Assembly (NCBI GenBank): GCA_017163975.1
Contig: JAFFSR010000010.1
Location: forward strand, 930,001-994,000
Direction of reading: 5' to 3'
Source of the DNA: Anastatus disparis
Taxonomy: Eukaryota; Arthropoda; Insecta; Hymenoptera; Eupelmidae
Length of the DNA: 64,000 nucleotides
The number at the start of each line of letters is the position of its first letter. Position 1 is the stretch's first letter. Under the pieces are notes generated by a model. That model had not been told where the DNA came from, did not search any database, and saw nothing but the letters and a program-made list of their open reading frames with translations. Positions 43,891 through 55,288 of this stretch are shown piece by piece. Both the position numbers and the translations under genes were made by a program.

Positions 43891-44420
43891 TTATACTTTT
43901 GGCAGTCGAAATTAAGTTCCATACAAATTTTCGAACAAATTCTCCGAGTAGTTTACGTAAAATACAAAAAAAATGAAAAATCGAAATTTTCAATAGCTTC
44001 CGCACCAGTTCATCAAAAAATTGAATTGTATGGAAAATTTGAAGTAAATCCATCGAGTAGTTTTTAAGATTTCATTGGCTTAATAAATAGAAACATTTTT
44101 TTTTTAATTTCAAAATGCTCTAAAATTAAAACTAAGCTAAGAAAATCAATTTTTAAAAATTTATTTTATCCGGGCAATCACAAATAAATTCCATGCAAAT
44201 TTTGAAGCAAATTCATCGAGTAGTAAACAAAAAAAAAAACAAAAAACGTAAAATCGAATTTTTTTTTTTTTTTTTCAAACTTTAAAATGAAAACTACGCT
44301 AGAAGAACCAATTATCAATAGCTTCCCAGCAAGTTAGTCACAAAACTAAATTCCATGCAAAATTAGAAGCAAATCCATCGAGTAGTTCTCGAGATACAGT
44401 TTACTAACTGAATTCATACA

Positions 44421-44584
<164 letters not shown>

Positions 44585-44865
44585 TTTTCCGGAAACCACT
44601 TTTTTCGACTCACCCAGTTCAAATATGTACAAATTAATGAAAAAATAGAAAAAAATTTTTTTTATCGATACAATGCTTTCTCTATGAGAAAGCAAAAAGA
44701 AAGTAATATTGCTTGTTTACCACAGTTATGTCATTAAGTAATAAGTAACGATGATGCAAAATTTGTTCTATAATTTAGAATTGTCTTATGTCTGTGGTAA
44801 AATATGCGATGTTGTCATTTGAGGTTAACATTCGGAAAAATATCCTTTCCGCCAAGTGCACATAG

Positions 44866-45000
44866 CAGTGTTGGGCAGAAAATTCTGCCTCTGACGTCCA
44901 ACAGCCAACTTCAGGACATTCAAGTCTATGCTGCCCTGTGTATACGAATATTCTGAAGTTGGCTATTAGACGTCAAAGCAGGATTCTCTGCCCAACACTG
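44866..45000. mobile_element. hAT-type MITE, 135 bp, with 8-bp TSD
   Basis: The termini are CAGTGTTGGGCAGAAAATTC and the complement of ATTCTCTGCCCAACACTG. Perfect 8-bp direct repeats GCACATAG flank it (44858-44865 and 45001-45008). CAGTGTTGGGC termini and 8-bp duplications are characteristic of hAT elements. Confidence 0.92.
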
Positions 45001-45168
45001 GCACATAGTCATAAAAATAAATGTACTTATAGTAGTATCTGAATTTCTAGTTTTAGTCTAGTAAAATCCCGAGCTTAGGTGTATAAAAATTAGTACTAAC
45101 GTGAATCGCTTAAATATGACTACTAGTATCTGTTTAAATCAGCCTACCCAGTGTCTTTTCGGTGACTG

Positions 45169-45865
45169 ACCAGGTAGGTGTCTGAGTTGCGGGTCACAGA
45201 TCTTGATGAAACTTTGGAATAAGTATTTAGGTACCAAAATATGAGTAAAGCCACAGCGGTACGGTCTAACACTTCGAAAAATTGAAGTTATGGACGATTA
45301 TAGTCTTATTTTTAGAAAAATATGAAAAAAGAACTCCTAATTAATCTGTGAATAATTCTGTCTAAAAATCTCTTTGATAAATCTACAATAACTAAAATGA
45401 AAGCAGAGAAAGCAAGCTTTAATTTGCTAGTTTCCAAATTGAAAAATAATTATTAGAACTAAAGTTATGTTTGTTAAAGTTAAGCAGCAAAAGAGTACTA
45501 AAAATCATCATCCTTCAAAATTTAGACTATTTTTAATACTCTTTTGCTGCTTAACTTTAACAAGCATAACTTTAGTTCTAATTATTATTTTTCAATTTGG
45601 AAACTAGCAAATTAAAGCTTGCTTTCTCTGCTTTCATTTTAGTTATTGTAGATTTATTAAAGAGATTTTGAGACAGAATTATTCACAGTTTAATTAGGAG
45701 TTCTTTTTTCATATTTTTCTAAAAATAAGACTATAATCGTCCATAACTTCAATTTTTCGAAGTGTTAGACCGTACCGCTGTGGCTTTACTCATATTTTGG
45801 TACCTAAATACTTATCCCAAAGTTTCATCAAGATCTGTGACCCGCAACTCAGACACTCTCCTGGT
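45169..45865. mobile_element. Foldback element related to the 8.2-11.3 kb palindrome
   Basis: Two arms of about 335 bp (45169-45505 and 45530-45865) with a short loop. The ends read ACCAGG...GTGTCTGAGTTGCGGGTCAC, inverted on the right. Arm content parallels the inner palindrome at 8537-9200 (GAGAGTxTCxGAxxTxCGGxTCAC, then AAACTTTxGxATAAG, then CAAAATATGA). The two are diverged members of one family. Confidence 0.78.
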
Positions 45866-45928
45866 GAATATAGAAATTTACCATACTACACTGAGTAGGT
45901 GTTTTTATGGTACTCTGGTCTCTCCGTG

Positions 45929-46934
45929 TACAGGCGTACACTAGTTTATAAGAATACAATGGACTTAATTTATATGTAAAATATGTTTATAAAAAAATAT
46001 GTAACACGTGTAAATGAATTGTTCTATAAAAAGGCTTATTGAAGTAAAGAGAAAAAGATAGGATAAAAGGTTTATATATAAAATATAAATATATAACGGA
46101 TTCAAGTAAATAGTGAACTTGAAATAAAATTATACTTGATCCAAGTAAATAATGAATTGAAATAAATACATACTAAATTTAGGTAAATAATGACTTGGAA
46201 TAAATATATGCTAGATTCAAGTTAAATTCATAAGTCAACTTGTTAATTACATTGTTTCAATTAAAATACATAAATACTACATTTCAGTAAAAAAAAATTT
46301 TTTTTCATAAATTAATAATTCAAATTAAAGTGATCGAAATTGGAATCAAGAAAATATTTTTTTGTTTCAAACAAATATTTTCTACATTTTATTATATGAA
46401 TATTTTTATTTTTTTTTTTTTCATAAAACAATATTTATTCCAATATATGAAATATTTACTTAATCTTAAAAACTAATTACTCTATTTAAAATTTTTCGAT
46501 TTTGAATCAACAAAATATTGTTTTGGTTCTAAAAAATATTTTCTATATTTTAATTATTTAATATTCTTATTTATTTTTTGTGAAACTGAATTTATTCGAA
46601 TAAAATAAATATTTGCTTGGTATTACAAGTTAAAAATTTCATTGAAGATTACATAATTATGAGTTAAGGAAATATTACTTTGGATTTAACAAATATTTTA
46701 TATTTTCAAATAAATGTTTTTCAACTTCTAGTAAATATTTTTTTGAATCAAATGAATATATTGATATGATTTAAATAAATATTTATTTGCCATTATTCAA
46801 GTTAATAATTTACTTGATTCAAGTGAGATTTACTTGCCAGTAGTAAATTTTTTTTCAGTGTAGAGTAATGTATATGAATATATCAAAATACTTATTGATT
46901 TGACTTAACCTCAATTACTGAAATACTTTTGCTT
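45929..46934. repeat. Degenerate AT-rich repeat tract, segment 5
   Basis: From about 46080 it carries the same words as segments 1-4 (GATTCAAGTAAATA, TTTACTTGATTCAAGT). It ends shortly before the G-alpha fragment. Confidence 0.5.
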
Positions 46935-47244
46935 TATAAAAGGTAACAAGGCTAGCGACAATCAGAGGTATGCATTAAGTTCTTGCAGTAAAAAAGCTGT
47001 AGCTGAAAGATCAAAGAAGATTGATAAAGGTCTTCCAAGTAATAAAGAAAAGTTTGCCAATCAAGATAAATTATTTCTACTTGGAGTTGGGAAATCTGGA
47101 ATTGTAAAAGAAATGATAATAATTCACGAAACTGGCAAGAAGAATACTAACAAGATGTTTGATATTGGTAGTCAACGTTCTGACAAAGAAAATGGATTCA
47201 TAGCTTTGAAGATGTCACTGCTACATCATTTTGTTAAATATTAA
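46935..47244 (+). pseudogene. G-protein alpha subunit (Gi/o-like) fragment
   Basis: The frame from GCA 46972 to TAA 47242-47244 reads [13 protein letters not shown], then [22 protein letters not shown], matching the start of a Gi/o alpha subunit (ERSKxIDxxL, [25 protein letters not shown]). The P-loop has lost three residues (KST), so it cannot bind nucleotide. It then jumps directly to [10 protein letters not shown], the switch II region (normally MFDVGGQRSE), skipping about 130-140 residues. The following IHCFEDVTA-like sequence is readable only after a one-base shift. There are no intron remnants. It is a dead fragment of a host gene, perhaps a retrocopy or a sequence captured by an element. 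Confidence 0.65.
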
Positions 47245-47529
47245 AAAAATGAATTAAATGGATAGAATCAATGAAATTGTTTGATTCCAATTGGAATAAT
47301 AAATGGTTTGTAAATACATTATTTTTTATTTGAGGAAAAATTAGTAAAATTTTACTAATAATTTAAGGTTTTAAATACAAACAGCAAAATATTGTTGAAA
47401 ATAAATATAATAAACTTTAATTTTGCTAGAAAATAATTATTTTTTTTTTATTTTATAATATTAATTTATAATATTTTAATTTGCTGTTTATAATTTAATA
47501 TTTTTTAAATAATTTGAAAAAATTTATTC

Positions 47530-48050
47530 TTTTTGCTTTCTCATAGAGAAAGCATTGTATCGATAAAAAAAATTTTTTTCTATTTTTTCATTAATTTGTA
47601 CATATTTAGACTCAAAGAGTCGAAAAAAGTGGTTTCCAGAAAATGTCTGTGTGTGTGTGTTTTTAAAATTAAAAAAAAATTTTTTGTTTTATTTTTTTCT
47701 ATTTTACGAAAACCATTCGATAGATTTGCCCCAAAATTTGTATGCAAGTTATTTGCTACTGTCTGAAGAAAACAAGTTTTAGAAAACTAATTTTCTAAGT
47801 GCAGTTTTAATTTAAGAGAATTTTTAAAATTCTTACACAAATTTTTATTTTTCATTTATCTTCTTTCTTAGCGTGGTTACGATTAGAATTTTCGTTGTCA
47901 TCGTTCTTTTAAAGTACAAATTTATAAATAAATATTAATGTTAGACAATTTTTTTATATTAAAATCACATTTTAATAAATATAAAATAATTAATGAAATT
48001 CACAGAGCTCTATGAGAAAGCATTCCGCTAAAGCACTTGGCAGCGTTTTT
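47530..48050 (+). mobile_element. RepA copy 4, short deletion derivative
   Basis: Both ends are conserved: TTTTGCTTTCTCATAGAGAAAGC at the left and GCATTCCGCTAAAGCACTTGGCAGCG at the right. The interior is reduced to about one module plus TGTGTGTGTG. Confidence 0.85.
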
Positions 48051-49640
48051 AAATTAATTACAATTATATACAACAAATATAATTATATTGATTTTAATAG
48101 TGATTGACAAGGAATGGATGCTAGTGGTTGGAATTCTCAATAGAGTGAAGAATCAACTTACTATGTCCTCGTTACAAGTATCATGTAGTATCAGAACTCT
48201 ACTTTTTCTGAACATCAAGATCCTATTTTCATAACTTGGAGTTATACATGAAAAGTAGCCGTATTATTTAAAGGTTTAAGCAGCTTGAACATCTTTTCAA
48301 TAAAATGGTGAGAAATAATTTTATTATTTTTTATTTTTTTTTATTTAGTAATGTATTTGATATATGACTACATAACTATACTAATAATCATCTTAAAAAG
48401 ATGTAAAATGGACACTACACCTGTACTTATAAATATTGACCATCTTTCCATTTTATTGCCAAATTTTTTGTAAAAAAATACATTAGTTTGTAGTATGTAC
48501 CATAAAGATTATTCAGTTTAGTTTCAATTTTTAAATAAATGTATTCATTAGTTATTGGGAAAGATTATATTTGAGTATAGCTGTAGTGTCTGTTCTGCAT
48601 CTCCTCGAATAACACAAATTTTGAAAGACGCAAACTTTAATTTTCAAAATTAAAATTTAAATAGTAATAAACTTCAATTTTCGTAACAAATAATTTTAAT
48701 TTTTTAATTTTGTTTTTCAATATTAAAATTTAATAAACTTTATTAAATTTTATTTAAAATTTTATTTATAATTCAAGTAATTTGAAAAAAATTAATTTTT
48801 TTTTTATAAATCAATCACCGTAGTATACAAGAAATTTTAATGATATTGATTTAAATTTAGTGCTTACAAGAAGAGAACGCAAATAGTTAAAATAGTGGAT
48901 AGAGTCAAACATCAAGTTGAAACATCCTCGTTTCAAGCATGGGGTCATACCGTAATGAAGAGCTGCAGTTTTGTCATAAATTTTAAACTTCTATAACATA
49001 TTCGCAAGAAGTTAGTAATCAATTATTAAATAATTTTATCATATTTATTATTTTATATACAAGTGTTTAGTTTTTTATGTATTTTTTCCCAATTTTAATA
49101 ATTTTAATAAACACATTATCCATATTTTACAGATTGTCTTCAAAGATACATTATTGGAGACAGTATATGTACATAGAGAATTTGAAGATTAAGAACATTA
49201 ATTGGAGAGATATCAAGAACATCAAGAATATTTGGACTTGCTAGAGCCTATTATCTTAAAATTAAATATTTTAATTCTTTAGAGTATTTCGTGAAGGATT
49301 AAGCATCCTAGAATCCTAAATGTTCGCTTTAACGTTTAATATATTATCATTATTATTAGATATATTACTTATTTAGAGACTTTGTAATAATAGTGTATTA
49401 TACATTTTTTAGTCAAAATTTATTTGTTTTTTTGTTTGTTTATACTTTTTTTGTGTCAACATATAAACATTCAATTTATCAAACATTTTTCAATGGTTAT
49501 TTAGAGAAAATCTTATTGTAGATAAAAACTTTGAATATAAAAAGGTTGCAATTCAAAAAGACAAACAAGTTTTGTAAAAGAAGTTTTTTATTATTACACG
49601 CTTTTATTAAGCTTGCTTTCACGTCTGTCTGTAATCAATC
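48051..49640. other. Unassigned sequence with diverged internal duplication
   Basis: Two related blocks (about 48120-48300 and 48870-49020) share phrases such as ATAGAGT(G/C)AA and CATCCTCGTTTCAAG/TGTCCTCGTTACAAG. A block at 48400-48545 recurs at 50080-50215. At 49590-49640, TTTTATTAAGCTTGCTTTCACGTCTGTCTG resembles the RepB start. No gene is recognised. Confidence 0.4.
48400..48545. repeat. Dispersed repeat, copy 1 (second at 50080-50215)
   Basis: GATGTAAAATGGACACTACA recurs as GATGTAAAATGGTCACTACA at 50080. The similarity continues for about 140 bp (CTGTA, TTCATTGC-like, TAGTAT, GTACCATAAAGATTATTCAG versus TTACCCTGAAGATCATTCAG). Confidence 0.65.
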
Positions 49641-49844
49641 TTGCACACTCGATTTGAGGCACTTTTTGTCGATGTAAATTTCTGAAATTTTACACAGACA
49701 TTGGTCTCCGATGACATTGCAATAATCTGTTGTCAGGTCGGCGATGACGGGTGTGCAAAGTCATCTCCGAGGAAGTTCAAGTGGGGAGGCATCTTTGGGT
49801 CGAGGCGAGTTGATAGAATGTTGTTGAGTTGATAGTTGTAGAAA

Positions 49845-49990
49845 ATGCATAGGGATAGGGGAATGGATAGGGGATAGGGAAATATATAGAGGATAGGGGA
49901 ATATGTAGGGGGAAATATAGGTGATAGGGGAATGTATAGAGGGAAATATAGGGGAATGTATGTAGGTATTGGGAATATATAGGGGATAAT
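49845..49990. repeat. GGGGAATATA-type minisatellite
   Basis: Irregular tandem units around ATAGGGGAATATATAGAGG with variable length (about 14-22 bp). Confidence 0.75.
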
Positions 49991-50035
49991 ATTTTACGTA
50001 GAAACATGGGTTCCATACTGAATTAAATTTAATCC

Positions 50036-50068
50036 CTGAGGATCAGCAGTAGCGTGCTCGAAACGGAT
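50036..50068 (+). ncRNA. Hammerhead-like motif, candidate Penelope 3' relic
   Basis: CTGAGGA, then a stem AGCA-GTAGCG-TGCT, then CGAAAC and GGATAGTT. This order (CUGANGA, helix II, GAAAC, short helix III, GUH) is that of hammerhead ribozymes known from Penelope-like elements. A decayed relative lies at 55573-55605. Catalysis has not been shown. Confidence 0.35.
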
Positions 50069-50079
50069 AGTTTTGAGGG

Positions 50080-50215
50080 GATGTAAAATGGTCACTACAT
50101 CTGTATTCACAAATTTGGCCTATCTTTTCATTTCATTGCAAAACTTAAGAAGAAGAAATGCTTTAGCTTATAGTATTTACCCTGAAGATCATTCAGTTAA
50201 ATTTTTAAATAAAAG
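50080..50215. repeat. Dispersed repeat, copy 2
   Basis: See 48400-48545; this copy follows the hammerhead-like motif directly. Confidence 0.6.
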
Positions 50216-50275
50216 GGGTTTAGATTTTTAGAATAAATAAAAATTAATTTCTAGGCATTGTTTTTTAGATATAAT

Positions 50276-50516
50276 CTTCGAGCATATACTACTGGAGGAA
50301 GCCTCCCAGCTATTAACTGCGTTACAAGGCGAAGAGAGAGAAAGCCTCTATTTTGGTACGTGCTATCTCTCTCTCACTTTCTTAGTGGGGAACAAAAGCA
50401 GCCAATCAAATCAGGCTAGAGAGAGACAGCACGTACCAAAATAGAGGCTTTCTCTCTCTTCGCATTGTAACGCTTGCTGCCATTCGGAGGCTTCCTCCTG
50501 TAGTATATGCTCGAAG
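50276..50516. mobile_element. Palindromic MITE, 241 bp, with 8-bp TSD
   Basis: The termini CTTCGAGCATATACTAC are inverted at both ends, and a long stem continues with GCGAAGAGAGAGAAAGCCTC. Perfect 8-bp direct repeats GATATAAT flank it (50268-50275, 50517-50524). The duplication length fits hAT or P superfamilies. Confidence 0.88.
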
Positions 50517-50627
50517 GATATAATAGAAGTAACTCAATTAAATTAGAATAAGAGTATTTTATTTTAAACTAAGCAATATTATTTCTGTATAGAAACAATC
50601 TGTAGTTTAATGATAAAATATAACAAT

Positions 50628-50708
50628 GGAAAAGATATATATCTGTATTTATATTCAGATAAGACAGATACATGTAAATAGATAAAAGAATTAACATAAA
50701 ATGATATT
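50628..50708 (-). repeat. Outer part of an LTR-like repeat, split by the Penelope insertion
   Basis: Matches 61148-61235 (AAAAGATATATAT, GACAGAxACATGTAAATA, ATAAAAGAATTAACAT). The rest of this copy is at 55383-55545. Together they form a ~230-bp direct repeat that flanks the gypsy genes and may be its left LTR. Confidence 0.6.
50696..50708. repeat. Target-site duplication of the Penelope pair, left
   Basis: ATAAAATGATATT here equals 55383-55395. The unbroken counterpart at about 61200-61215 has it once (ATTAAATGATATT). Confidence 0.8.
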
Positions 50709-50801
50709 ACGAAGGTGTTCTTGAGTTTAACAATAGGATATAATTGTATATAAATGAGACTTCAATGGTCTTTGCTGTTCAAATTAATATTTGTTTTTAT
50801 T

Positions 50802-50843
50802 TACGACGTTTCGCCTTTATTTTTCGGAGAAAGGCCTCTTCAG
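50802..50843 (-). ncRNA. Hammerhead-like motif at the 3' end of the left Penelope copy
   Basis: Exact complement of 55289-55330. See that entry. Confidence 0.4.
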
Positions 50844-51325
50844 GTTCTACAAAAATATTAACATAAAAAGAAACGAAAGTTAAAACAAATTAACGCAATA
50901 TAGTCAATGCAACTAAGCATACACACACAATATAAAAAAATGATAAAAATCATATAAGGCTTGCTTATATGACACTTATTTCAAATATGTAAAGTATATG
51001 TGTTATTTTTAATAAACTTACAATTCATAAGATAGACTATTAATAAGAATATACATCATATGTCTAAACAATACATTGTTCTCAAAGATTGCAAATAACC
51101 GTAACATTCGTCGCTTAGTCAATTATGATATATGTAACAATTTATATATATCAAATAATCAAGTGAAGGTATGTATAACAGACCTAAACTTAAGGGTGTC
51201 AACACATAATAAAACTCAAAGGTGATTCTGACCAAATGAATGACTAGTTATCAAAACATATCCCAAAAGAAAAAACTAAAAATATAAAGGTTGAACAAAT
51301 TATGATAAAAAAGCTTATAAAAAGC

Positions 51326-51922
51326 TCATAAGAAGAAATTATTATAATAGTTCGTTAATATATTTTTATAAATATAATTCAATTTTTCCGTATCATGAAT
51401 TCTGTTACAGGTTTCAAATTTTTCAATATGTATCATTTCGGATAATAATCTTTTTTTACGGTTGTATTCAATATCAATTATATTCTTATAAGATACTGTA
51501 GTATCAAAAGTATGGTTTGTGTTTTTACAATGATTTACTAGGGCTGACTTATCACGTTTATATTTTAAATCACTAATATGTTCCTTAATTCTAAATTCAA
51601 ATCTGCGTTCCGATTGTCCAATGTAAACAACTGGGCAATCATTACATTTAATTTTATAAACAATACAAGACTGTTTCAAAAAATGAATACGATCTTTTCC
51701 TAACATGTTATTGAATGGAATTTTATTAATATTTTTGAAAATTACATTAAAGTTAAACTTCTTTGTTATGTTTTTCATTTTGAATTCTAAAAACTTATTG
51801 TATGGAAGGGTAATAAATTTATTATTATTAACAAAATTGTTAGGAGTCTGTAAATAATTGTTCTGCTTTGCAAATTCATGGTAGTTAATGCGTTTATTAA
51901 TGTGATGTTTAATAAATTTCAA
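51326..51922 (-). pseudogene. GIY-YIG endonuclease part of the left Penelope copy
   Basis: The C-terminal domain of the Penelope protein, which makes the nick used for priming. The motif appears as SCIVYKIKCNDCPVVYIGQ, followed by SERRFEFRIKEH (catalytic arginine and histidine region) and SALVNHCKNTNH. The frame is separated from the RT by one in-frame TAA, which is also present in the right-hand copy. The C-terminus reads NILTNYYNNFFL, differing from the other copy because of a one-base difference in an A-run. Confidence 0.85.
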
Positions 51923-52752
51923 TGGATAAAAGTTTTCTATAAGAGATTAAGTAATGTATTTGTAATTTTGTTTTTGAAATTCAGGTGATGATAATATAAT
52001 ATTTCTATCAACTAGATTATAAATTATTGCAATTTTCTGTGACACAGGACAATGTGAGAGAAAGTTTAGATAACAATTTGAATGTGTACTTTTTCGGTAC
52101 CAATTGGTAAGGATGTTATTACTGTCAGTAAAGTTAATTGTTATATCTAAAAAATTGATTGAATTATTTGATGGTTTTTCAAGAGTGAATTGGAGGTGTG
52201 GATCAAACTGATTAAAAATATCTAAAATATCATTAGTATTGTCTTTATGAATGCAAATCAAAACATCATCAACGTATCGGTGATATAGGGCGACATCAAA
52301 TTTACAAAGGGATAGAGAGGTATTCTCTAGATCCTGCATGACTAAGTCAGCAAGCACAGAACTAATTGGGCTGCCCATGGCACAACCAAAAATCTGTCTA
52401 TATATAACCTGATTAAGAGTAAAAAAATTGTTATTCATAATAAACTCACTGATATAATTAAACTCAGTTAAATTTAGATTAGTTTTATTGTACAACAGAT
52501 GCCATCTCTTTTCAGTGGACAATCTCACAGCATTCAAATGTATGTTATTGTACAATCCTATAACATCTAAACTCATGAATTCATATTGACTAGGAATTTT
52601 AAAATTATTTAGACGTTTCTTTAAATTGTTACTATTTTTTAAAGTGTGTTTTGATGGGGGTAGGTGTTTTAATAAAAAAGAAGAAAATATCTTAGATAAA
52701 GAATAGGTGGGGCTATTGCAAGCAGAAACAATAATACGCATGGGTTTGTTTT
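51923..52752 (-). pseudogene. Reverse transcriptase part of the left Penelope copy, 5'-truncated
   Basis: From MRIIVSACNSPTYSLSKIFS through MSLDVIGLYNNI (motif A), GCAMGSPISSVLADLVMQ (motif B) and YHRYVDDVLICI (motif C, YVDD). It is identical in protein sequence to 53390-54184. The truncation at 52752 falls inside the RT fingers, so this copy lacks the N-terminal ~190 residues seen in the other. Confidence 0.88.
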
Positions 52753-52799
52753 CTAGTTAAAGACCTTGAACTTGCTAGAAATAGATGTAGATTTTTAGT

Positions 52800-54184
52800 A
52801 ATGTGTAAACAATATGATCTTATTCCACACCACTTATCAAACTCAACTAAAAACATCAAAAATTTGTTTTTTTATTCAAAAAGACATTATCCAATTAGGG
52901 AAGTCTTTTAATTTTTGTACAGCATTAGATAAAAGATTTATTTTAGAATCAATGAAAAACCTTAACCAGTGTAGTATTACAAACGATATGAAAACTGATA
53001 TCTTAAGTTTAATTCATAAAGAAAAAAACAAAACTCACAGTAAAAATTACATTGAAAGATTTATTGAGATCGATATTATAAAAACAAAAAAATTTTTAAA
53101 TAGTAACAGACAAATTATGATCACTAATGCAGATAAGGGTGGAAACAAAGTTATTATTGAAAAGGATTCATATATTCAAAAAGTTAATGAAATCTTAAAT
53201 GATACTCGCATGTATGAAATTGTAAATTCTGATCCACTGAATGAACTAGAAAAAAATATTGATATTATTATTAAATTTTTAAATGATATAGACGCTTTTA
53301 CTGATGATTAACTTATTGTTTCTGTTTCAAGGGGATCATGTCTATCTAGAGCTTATGGCTTAATTAAACTCCATAAACAAAACAAACCCATGCGTATTAT
53401 TGTTTCTGCTTGCAATAGCCCCACCTATTCTTTATCTAAGATATTTTCTTCTTTTTTATTAAAACACCTACCCCCATCAAAACACACTTTAAAAAATAGT
53501 AACAATTTAAAGAAACGTCTAAATAATTTTAAAATTCCTAGTCAATATGAATTCATGAGTTTAGATGTTATAGGATTGTACAATAACATACATTTGAATG
53601 CTGTGAGATTGTCCACTGAAAAGAGATGGCATCTGTTGTACAATAAAACTAATCTAAATTTAACTGAGTTTAATTATATCAGTGAGTTTATTATGAATAA
53701 CAATTTTTTTACTCTTAATCAGGTTATATATAGACAGATTTTTGGTTGTGCCATGGGCAGCCCAATTAGTTCTGTGCTTGCTGACTTAGTCATGCAGGAT
53801 CTAGAGAATACCTCTCTATCCCTTTGTAAATTTGATGTCGCCCTATATCACCGATACGTTGATGATGTTTTGATTTGCATTCATAAAGACAATACTAATG
53901 ATATTTTAGATATTTTTAATCAGTTTGATCCACACCTCCAATTCACTCTTGAAAAACCATCAAATAATTCAATCAATTTTTTAGATATAACAATTAACTT
54001 TACTGACAGTAATAACATCCTTACCAATTGGTACCGAAAAAGTACACATTCAAATTGTTATCTAAACTTTCTCTCACATTGTCCTGTGTCACAGAAAATT
54101 GCAATAATTTATAATCTAGTTGATAGAAATATTATATTATCATCACCTGAATTTCAAAAACAAAATTACAAATACATTACTTAA
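52800..54184 (+). pseudogene. Reverse transcriptase of the right Penelope copy
   Basis: One frame from at least 52814 to 54184, with an in-frame TAA at 53309-53311. The N-terminal part has ITNADKGGNKVIIEKDSYI, a Penelope hallmark, and leads into LSRAYGLIKLHKQNKPMRII. Palm motifs follow: MSLDVIGLYNNI, GCAMGSPISS and YVDD. The frame then hits TAA (54182-54184), 26 bases before the endonuclease part, in the same frame. Two stops thus disable an otherwise well-preserved gene. Confidence 0.88.
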
Positions 54185-54790
54185 TCTCTTATAGAAAACT
54201 TTTATCCATTGAAATTTATTAAACATCACATTAATAAACGCATTAACTACCATGAATTTGCAAAGCAGAACAATTATTTACAGACTCCTAACAATTTTGT
54301 TAATAATAATAAATTTATTACCCTTCCATACAATAAGTTTTTAGAATTCAAAATGAAAAACATAACAAAGAAGTTTAACTTTAATGTAATTTTCAAAAAT
54401 ATTAATAAAATTCCATTCAATAACATGTTAGGAAAAGATCGTATTCATTTTTTGAAACAGTCTTGTATTGTTTATAAAATTAAATGTAATGATTGCCCAG
54501 TTGTTTACATTGGACAATCGGAACGCAGATTTGAATTTAGAATTAAGGAACATATTAGTGATTTAAAATATAAACGTGATAAGTCAGCCCTAGTAAATCA
54601 TTGTAAAAACACAAACCATACTTTTGATACTACAGTATCTTATAAGAATATAATTGATATTGAATACAACCGTAAAAAAAGATTATTATCCGAAATGATA
54701 CATATTGAAAAATTTGAAACCTGTAACAGAATTCATGATACGGAAAAATTGAATTATATTTATAAAAAATATATTAACGAACTATTATAA
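54185..54790 (+). pseudogene. GIY-YIG endonuclease part of the right Penelope copy
   Basis: The same 190-residue segment as in the left copy (KCNDCPVVYIGQSERRFEF, LVNHCKNTNHTFDTTVSY). It continues in frame from the RT after the TAA at 54182-54184. It ends YIYKKYINELL because of one extra A near 54768 compared with the left copy. Confidence 0.86.
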
Positions 54791-55288
54791 TAATTTCTTC
54801 TTATGAGCTTTTTATAAGCTTTTTTATCATAATTTGTTCAACCTTTATATTTTTAGTTTTTTCTTTTGGGATATGTTTTGATAACTAGTCATTCATTTGG
54901 TCAGAATCACCTTTGAGTTTTATTATGTGTTGACACCCTTAAGTTTAGGTCTGTTATACATACCTTCACTTGATTATTTGATATATATAAATTGTTACAT
55001 ATATCATAATTGACTAAGCGACGAATGTTACGGTTATTTGCAATCTTTGAGAACAATGTATTGTTTAGACATATGATGTATATTCTTATTAATAGTCTAT
55101 CTTATGAATTGTAAGTTTATTAAAAATAACACATATACTTTACATATTTGAAATAAGTGTCATATAAGCAAGCCTTATATGATTTTTATCATTTTTTTAT
55201 ATTGTGTGTGTATGCTTAGTTGCATTGACTATATTGCGTTAATTTGTTTTAACTTTCGTTTCTTTTTATGTTAATATTTTTGTAGAAC

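Noticed and set aside
46935..47244. Functional G-protein gene
   Set aside because: The P-loop lacks three residues, most of the GTPase domain is missing and the end is frameshifted.
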